Shown: positions 59,220 through 64,000 of the stretch, one piece after another
How the letters are laid out: the number at the start of each line of letters is the position of its first letter
Position numbering within the stretch: position 1 is the stretch's first letter
From: Rhizophagus irregularis
Lineage: Eukaryota; Glomeromycota; Glomeromycetes; Glomerales; Glomeraceae
Length of the DNA stretch: 64,000 nucleotides
Assembly (NCBI RefSeq): GCF_026210795.1
Contig: NC_089430.1
Location: 4,278,001-4,342,000 of the forward strand
Direction of reading: 5' to 3'
Notes under the pieces: generated by a model
Databases searched by the model: none
What the model saw: only the letters and a program-made list of their open reading frames with translations
Told to the model about the DNA's origin: nothing
Program-made: the position numbers and the translations under genes

Positions 59220-59690
59220 GTTCAGGTTCATTTGGAGTCAAACAACCTAAAAAAAACAAAAAAAAAGAAACATAAGAACGTCTAACTTAATTGGAAACAA
59301 AACCCCCCTTCATATAGTATCTGCAATCGTCCAAATCACCAAAGGTCAGTATTCCTACAAAAAAAGAAAGAGAACTCCAGAATGTCTGACCTACATAAAT
59401 GAAAAGAATTATGAAGCATCTGATGAAAAAGAAACCAAAACAACAAAATAAATCCAAAACTGACCTACAAAAAAAGAAGACTCTGAAGCAACAAAACTAA
59501 AACAACCCACAAAAAGAAAAGAATCTGAACCCAACTTACAAAAAAAAAAAAGAAAATTTGAACAGACCTAAAAAAAGAAAAAAATCCTGAACAATCCTAC
59601 AAAAAGGAAAGGACTCCCAAACTGATCTACAAAAAAGAAAAAAGAAACTGAATCTTCTCACAAAAAAAAATCTGCTGGCCTATGAAATAA
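59220..59690 (-). repeat. Microexon-like array 4
   Basis: About ten short units (30-45 bp). On the minus strand each ends in a C/T-rich run then tgtag or ttag followed by a block like GTTCAGATTC or GATTGTTCAGGA. It resembles repeated splice acceptors without clear donors. It lies inside the nested TIR element. Confidence 0.4.
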
Positions 59691-60060
59691 AAAGGGATAA
59701 ATATAAATAAAATAGAAAGGGGAATAAAGAATAAATCAAAAAAAAATATTTTTTTAAAAAGAGAGTAACGAAGTTAGGAAAGTTAAAAAAAATTTTTTTT
59801 TAAAGGGAGGACGTCAAAGTTAGAAAAATAAAAAAATTTTTTATAAAGAGGAAATAGAAATAGAAAGAAGAAAATTGTTTTAAAAAAAAGATAAAAGAAT
59901 AAAATCAAAAAAAAATTTTTTTTTTAAGGGAGTGACGAAAAAAAATTTTTTTTTTAAAGGAGTGATGAAAAAAAAAATTTTTAAAGTGAGGTACGAAAAA
60001 AAAAATTTTTTTTTAAAAGGGGGGTGACGAAAAAAGAAGAAAAATTTAGAAAAAATAACA
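59690..60060. repeat. A-rich degenerate tandem tract
   Basis: Repeated gggagtgacgaaaaaaaatt-type units of ~35 bp within the nested element. The minus-strand Phe/Leu-rich ORF over its end is compositional. Confidence 0.6.
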
Positions 60061-60685
60061 AAAATAAGACAAGAGAAAAGAGAAGGAAGGGAAAGACAGA
60101 AAGGAAGATCGGAAGATCAAACTCATCAAAGTAAGGGTTTATATAAAAACAAAAAACAAAACAATAAACAATCACGTGATCTCGTGTTATGATACGAGAT
60201 TTTTGTAAAATTATTTTCTAAGTTTAAAAATTCCATATACATTCCGTATGATTAATTTTTTCCGTATACATTTCGTATACATTAGTTTTTTTAAAAAATG
60301 TTCAAAAATGAATTGCTTATTAAATATACGGAATTTGTATACAGAATCTATAGAAACGTACATAAAATGTATACAAAACGTATCCTTTCCGTATACATAT
60401 TTCTTATAGGGCAGGCCAGATTATTTTTCGACGAAATGGCTTTCGGCGAAATGTCCCGATACCGTTCTAAAATGTAGATCATTTCAAATATTGAACATTT
60501 TTATTTAAAAAAAGAAAGACTTACTCAACACATTATTTCGGTCTAACCAAAAATAACTTTGAAACCATAAGTACATAAATTTGTATCACACGAGGATGCG
60601 CCCTTACGTATAAATTTATTTATTTATATATCGTTACAAATAAGATTTTATTCAAAAAATTTTTTAGGTTGTTTAAATAATAATA

Positions 60686-63600
60686 ATGTCCTTTGAAGAA
60701 ATTGAAAGTAATAATTATTTAGAATACTTAAAAAAGAATTTTAAAAGCTGGACCAGTGGAAATGAACAAATTGATAATTTTGTCCAAGAAATGCAATTGA
60801 ATAATATTAAAGGCCATCATGATATTATATTTGAGTGGATACCATATAATCAGTTTTATGAAATCAAAGAAACAAAAAAAAATGATTTTATTACAGTATA
60901 TTCAGCAATATGGAAAGATGGCCCATTATGTAAGATTTTTTGGAGTGATAAACGTACAAGAAGTTCAAATAATAAAGAAGTTGCTTTAAAATGTTTGCAT
61001 AACTCACGTAATCCAATTGAATCTCTAATAAATGAGGTATAGCATTTTTATATATAACTTAATGTAATGTTTCTTACTGTAATTTATCTATTTGATTTAT
61101 TCATTAATCTTTTAGGTTAAAAGGTATTCAGTAAAAAAACTTGGTATTAAAATATATGGAATATCTCAGAATCCAGATACAAATGATTATATTCTAGTTC
61201 AATATAATTTCATTGTAAATTGTATGAGTGGCAATGAAAAAATTGATAATTTCATTCAAGAAATGCAATTGGAAACCAGTTATTCTAATATAGTATTTGA
61301 ATGGATAACATATAACCAGTTTTATGAAATTAAAGAAACGGGATAAAATGGTTTTATGACAGTATATTCAGCAATATGGAAAGATGGCCCATTATGTAAG
61401 AATGTTTGGGATGGTAAATGTACAAGAAATTCAAATAATAAAGAAGTTGCTTTAAAATGCTTGCATAACTCACATAATCCAATTGAATCTTTAATAAATG
61501 AGGTATAGCATTTTTATATATAACTTAATGTTTCTTATTGTAATTTATCTATTTGATTTATTCATTAATCTTTTAGGTTAAAAGGTATTCAGTAAAAAAA
61601 CTTGGTTATGAATTTATTAAAATATATGGAATATCTCAAAATCCAGATACAAATGATTATATTCTAGTTCAAAACAATTTCATAAATCTTGTAAATTTGA
61701 TGAGTGGCAATGAAATAACTGATAATTTCATTCAAGAAATGCAATTGGAAACCAATTATACTAATATAGCATTTGAATGGATACCATATAACCAGTTTTA
61801 TGAAATTAAAGAAATGGGAAAAAGTGGTTTTATGACAGTATATTCAGCAATATGGAAAGATGGCCCATTATGTAAGAATGTTTGGGATGGTAAATGTACA
61901 AGAAATTCAAATAATAAAGAAGTCGTCTTAAAATATTTGCATAATTCACATAGTCTAATTAAATCCCTAATAAATGAGGTATAGCACTTCTATATGTATA
62001 TAACTTAATGTTTCTTATTGTAATTTATTTATTTTTATTTATTTAATCTTTTAGGTTAAAAGGTATTCAGTAAGAAAAGTTCCTTATGAATTTCTTAAAA
62101 TATATGGAATATCTCAGAATCCAGATACAAATGATTATATTTTAATTCAAAATAATTCCATAAACCTTGTAAACTGGATGAGTGGCAATGAACAAATTGA
62201 TAATTTCATCCAAGAAATGCTATTGGAAACCAATTATTCCGATATATCATTTGAATGGATACCATATAATCAGCTCTATGCAATTAAAGAAACGGGAAAA
62301 AATGATTTAATGACGCTATATTCAGCAATATGGAAAGATGGTCCATTGCATTATAATTCTAAAAATGAAAGAAATTCAAACAAAGAAGTTGTTTTAAAAT
62401 GCTTGCATGACTCACATAATTTAATTGAATCTCTACTAATAAATGAGGTATGGTATTTCTATATATATATAACTTAGTGTTTCTTATTGTAATGTATTTA
62501 TTTTATTATTTAATCTTCTAGGTTAAAAAGTATTTAGTGAAAAAATTTTGTTATAAGTCTCTTAAGTTATATGGGATATCTCAAAATTCGGATACAAATG
62601 ATTATATTTTGATTTTTAACTGGACAAGTGGAAATGATAAAATTGATAATTTGATCCAAGAAATGCAATTGAAACCCAATCATTCTGATATAGTATTTGA
62701 ATGGATACCATATAATCAGCTTTATGACATTAAAGAAACAGGAAAAGATAGCTTTATGACAGTATATTCAGCAATATGGAAAGATGGTCCATTATATTAT
62801 AATTATAGAAATAAAGACCATTATATAAGAAATTCAAACATAAAAGTTGCCTTAAAATGTTTGCATAACTCATATAATCCAATTGATTCCCTAATAAATG
62901 AGGTATAGTATTTTATTTGTATCCGAATGTTCCTTATCAAAATATTCATTTTATTAATGATTTAGGTTAAAACATATTCAGTAAAAATATTTGGTTATAA
63001 TAAGTTTATTGAAGTATATGGAATATCTCAAAATCCAAGCACAAATAATTATATTTTGGTTCAAAATAACTTCATAAATCTTGTAAATTGTATGAGTGGG
63101 AATGAAAAAATTGATGATTTAATTCAAACAATACAATTGAAATCAAATAATTCTGATATAATATTTGAATGGATACCATATGATCAGTTTTATGAAGTTA
63201 AAGAAAATGGCAAAAATGATTTAATGACAATAATTTCAGCAATATGGAAAGATGGTCCATTTCATTATGATTATAAAAATGATTATTATACAAGAAGTTC
63301 AAATGAAAAGGTTGCTTTAAAATGCATGCATAGCTTGCAAAGTCCAATTGAATGCCTAATAAATGAGGTATAATATTTCTATATATATTTTAATTTTCTT
63401 ATTGTAAAATTTATTTTATTTATTAATATTTTAGGTTAAAAAATACTCAGCAAAAATATTTGGTTATGAATTTATTAAAATATATGGAATATCCCAGAAT
63501 CCAGATACAAATGATTATGTTTTAGTTCAAAATAATTTCATAAACCTTGTAAATTGGATGAGTGGTAATGAAAAAATTGATAATTTCATTCAAGAATTGC

Positions 63601-64000
63601 AATTAGAAACCAATAATAACTTTGATATGATAGTATTTGAATGGATACCATATAATCGGATTTATAAAATTGAAGAAACAGGTAGAAATGATTTTATGAC
63701 AGTATATTCAGCAATATGGAAAGAGGGCCCACTATGTAGGAATTTGCGGAGCAGTAAATGTACAAGAAATTCAAATAAAAAAGTTGCTTTAAAATGCTTG
63801 CATAACTCACATAATTAAATTGAATCTCTAATAAATGAGGTATAGTATTTTGTATATATTTTAATGCTTCTTATTGTAATTTATTTATTTTTATTTATTT
63901 AATTTTTTAGGTTAAAAAGTATTCAGTAAAAAAATTTGGTTGTGAGTTTCTTAAGTTATATGGAATAACTCAGAATTCAGACACAAATGATTATATTTTG
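60686..64000 (+). CDS. Tandem array of kinase N-lobe exons (partial, runs off the window)
   Basis: Eight homologous exons: 60686-61036, 61116-61502, 61577-61978, 62055-62447, 62522-62902, 62966-63367, 63435-63839 and 63911 onward. Each is a whole number of codons (117-135) bounded by GT-AG introns of 63-79 bp, so every junction is phase 0. A full unit reads: alpha-C/beta-4 segment (VKRYSVKKLGYE, KIYGISQNPDTNDYILVQ), MSGNEQIDNFIQEMQLE, FEWIPYNQFYEIKE, degraded glycine loop, TVYSAIWKDGP, VALKCLHNS and SLINE. The beta-3 Lys is mostly kept, but the glycine loop has lost its glycines and no HRD, DFG or APE occurs. Exon 2 has an in-frame TAA (61344-61346) and exon 7 another (63816-63818). Exon skipping would keep frame, otherwise the locus is decaying. 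Confidence 0.75.

Larger units (their letters stand above)
58861..60411. mobile_element. Nested 1.55-kb TIR element
   Basis: Ends ccctataaaaaattggatac and complement ccctataagaaatatgtata, flanked by a 3-bp duplication cag (58858-58860, 60412-60414). Sub-terminal copies of gtatacg/cgtatac-type motifs abound on both sides. The interior carries microexon-like array 4 and an A-rich tract. Non-coding. Confidence 0.72.
58784..60463. mobile_element. Mutator-like TIR element (outer)
   Basis: TIRs of about 40 bp: ggttacggtacatttcgccg, continuing aaagg...cgacgaaaaat, against right-end complement ggtatcgggacatttcgccg, continuing aaag...cgtcgaaaaat. A 9-bp duplication gttctaaaa at 58775-58783 and 60464-60472 is the Mutator signature. 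Almost all of its interior is the second element at 58861-60411. No transposase. Confidence 0.8.

Overview
The window looks like nuclear DNA of an arbuscular-mycorrhizal fungus (Glomeromycotina, Rhizophagus-like). It is very AT-rich, with GT-AG introns of about 60-100 bp. It carries two gene families expanded in these fungi: TKL-type kinases with an N-terminal WTSGN motif, and BTB-BACK-TLDc proteins. Copies at every stage of decay are interspersed with small inverted-repeat transposons. The species assignment is inferred from family style, not from a search.

Layout. 1-8.2 kb holds gene wreckage: a coding scrap at the left edge, a frameshifted multi-membrane-span gene on the minus strand, a TLDc remnant, a perfect hAT-like MITE, and two tandem arrays that resemble strings of microexons. 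8.3-9.9 kb is an intact four-exon kinase (+). 12-16.1 kb has nested TIR elements and a kinase pseudogene (-) with a 1.35-kb TIR element in one intron. 17.7-19.3 kb, on the minus strand, encodes a secreted protein of about 503 aa built of ~47-residue repeats ending in dibasic KR/RR, i.e. a Kex2-processed-repeat-type precursor. The conspicuous His-rich plus-strand ORF there is only its antisense. 21.4-22.1 kb (-) encodes a GDS1-type winged-helix protein spread over two exons. 25.4-33.9 kb is a same-strand tandem set of three BTB-BACK-TLDc genes (intact, BACK-deleted, intact). 34-37.3 kb is a transposon and kinase graveyard. 38-40.7 kb contains a poly(A)-tailed retroposed copy with a 14-bp target duplication beside a related minus-strand gene. 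42.9-43.1 kb has a hAT-transposase scrap. 47.5-49 kb is an intact BTB-BACK-TLDc gene (+). 50.3-52 kb is a second intact four-exon kinase (-). 53-57.5 kb has two BTB-TLDc pseudogenes. 58.8-60.5 kb is a Mutator-like element with another TIR element nested inside.

The most unusual locus is 60.7-64 kb (running off the right edge). A kinase N-lobe module without the catalytic lobe is repeated at least eight times, one unit per phase-0 exon, separated by short homologous introns. Intact kinases (9.9 and 50-52 kb) show the same exon boundary, which suggests how the array arose.

No tRNA, rRNA or CRISPR array was recognised. Exon models were built by hand from splice consensus and paralogue comparison. 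RNA evidence is absent.
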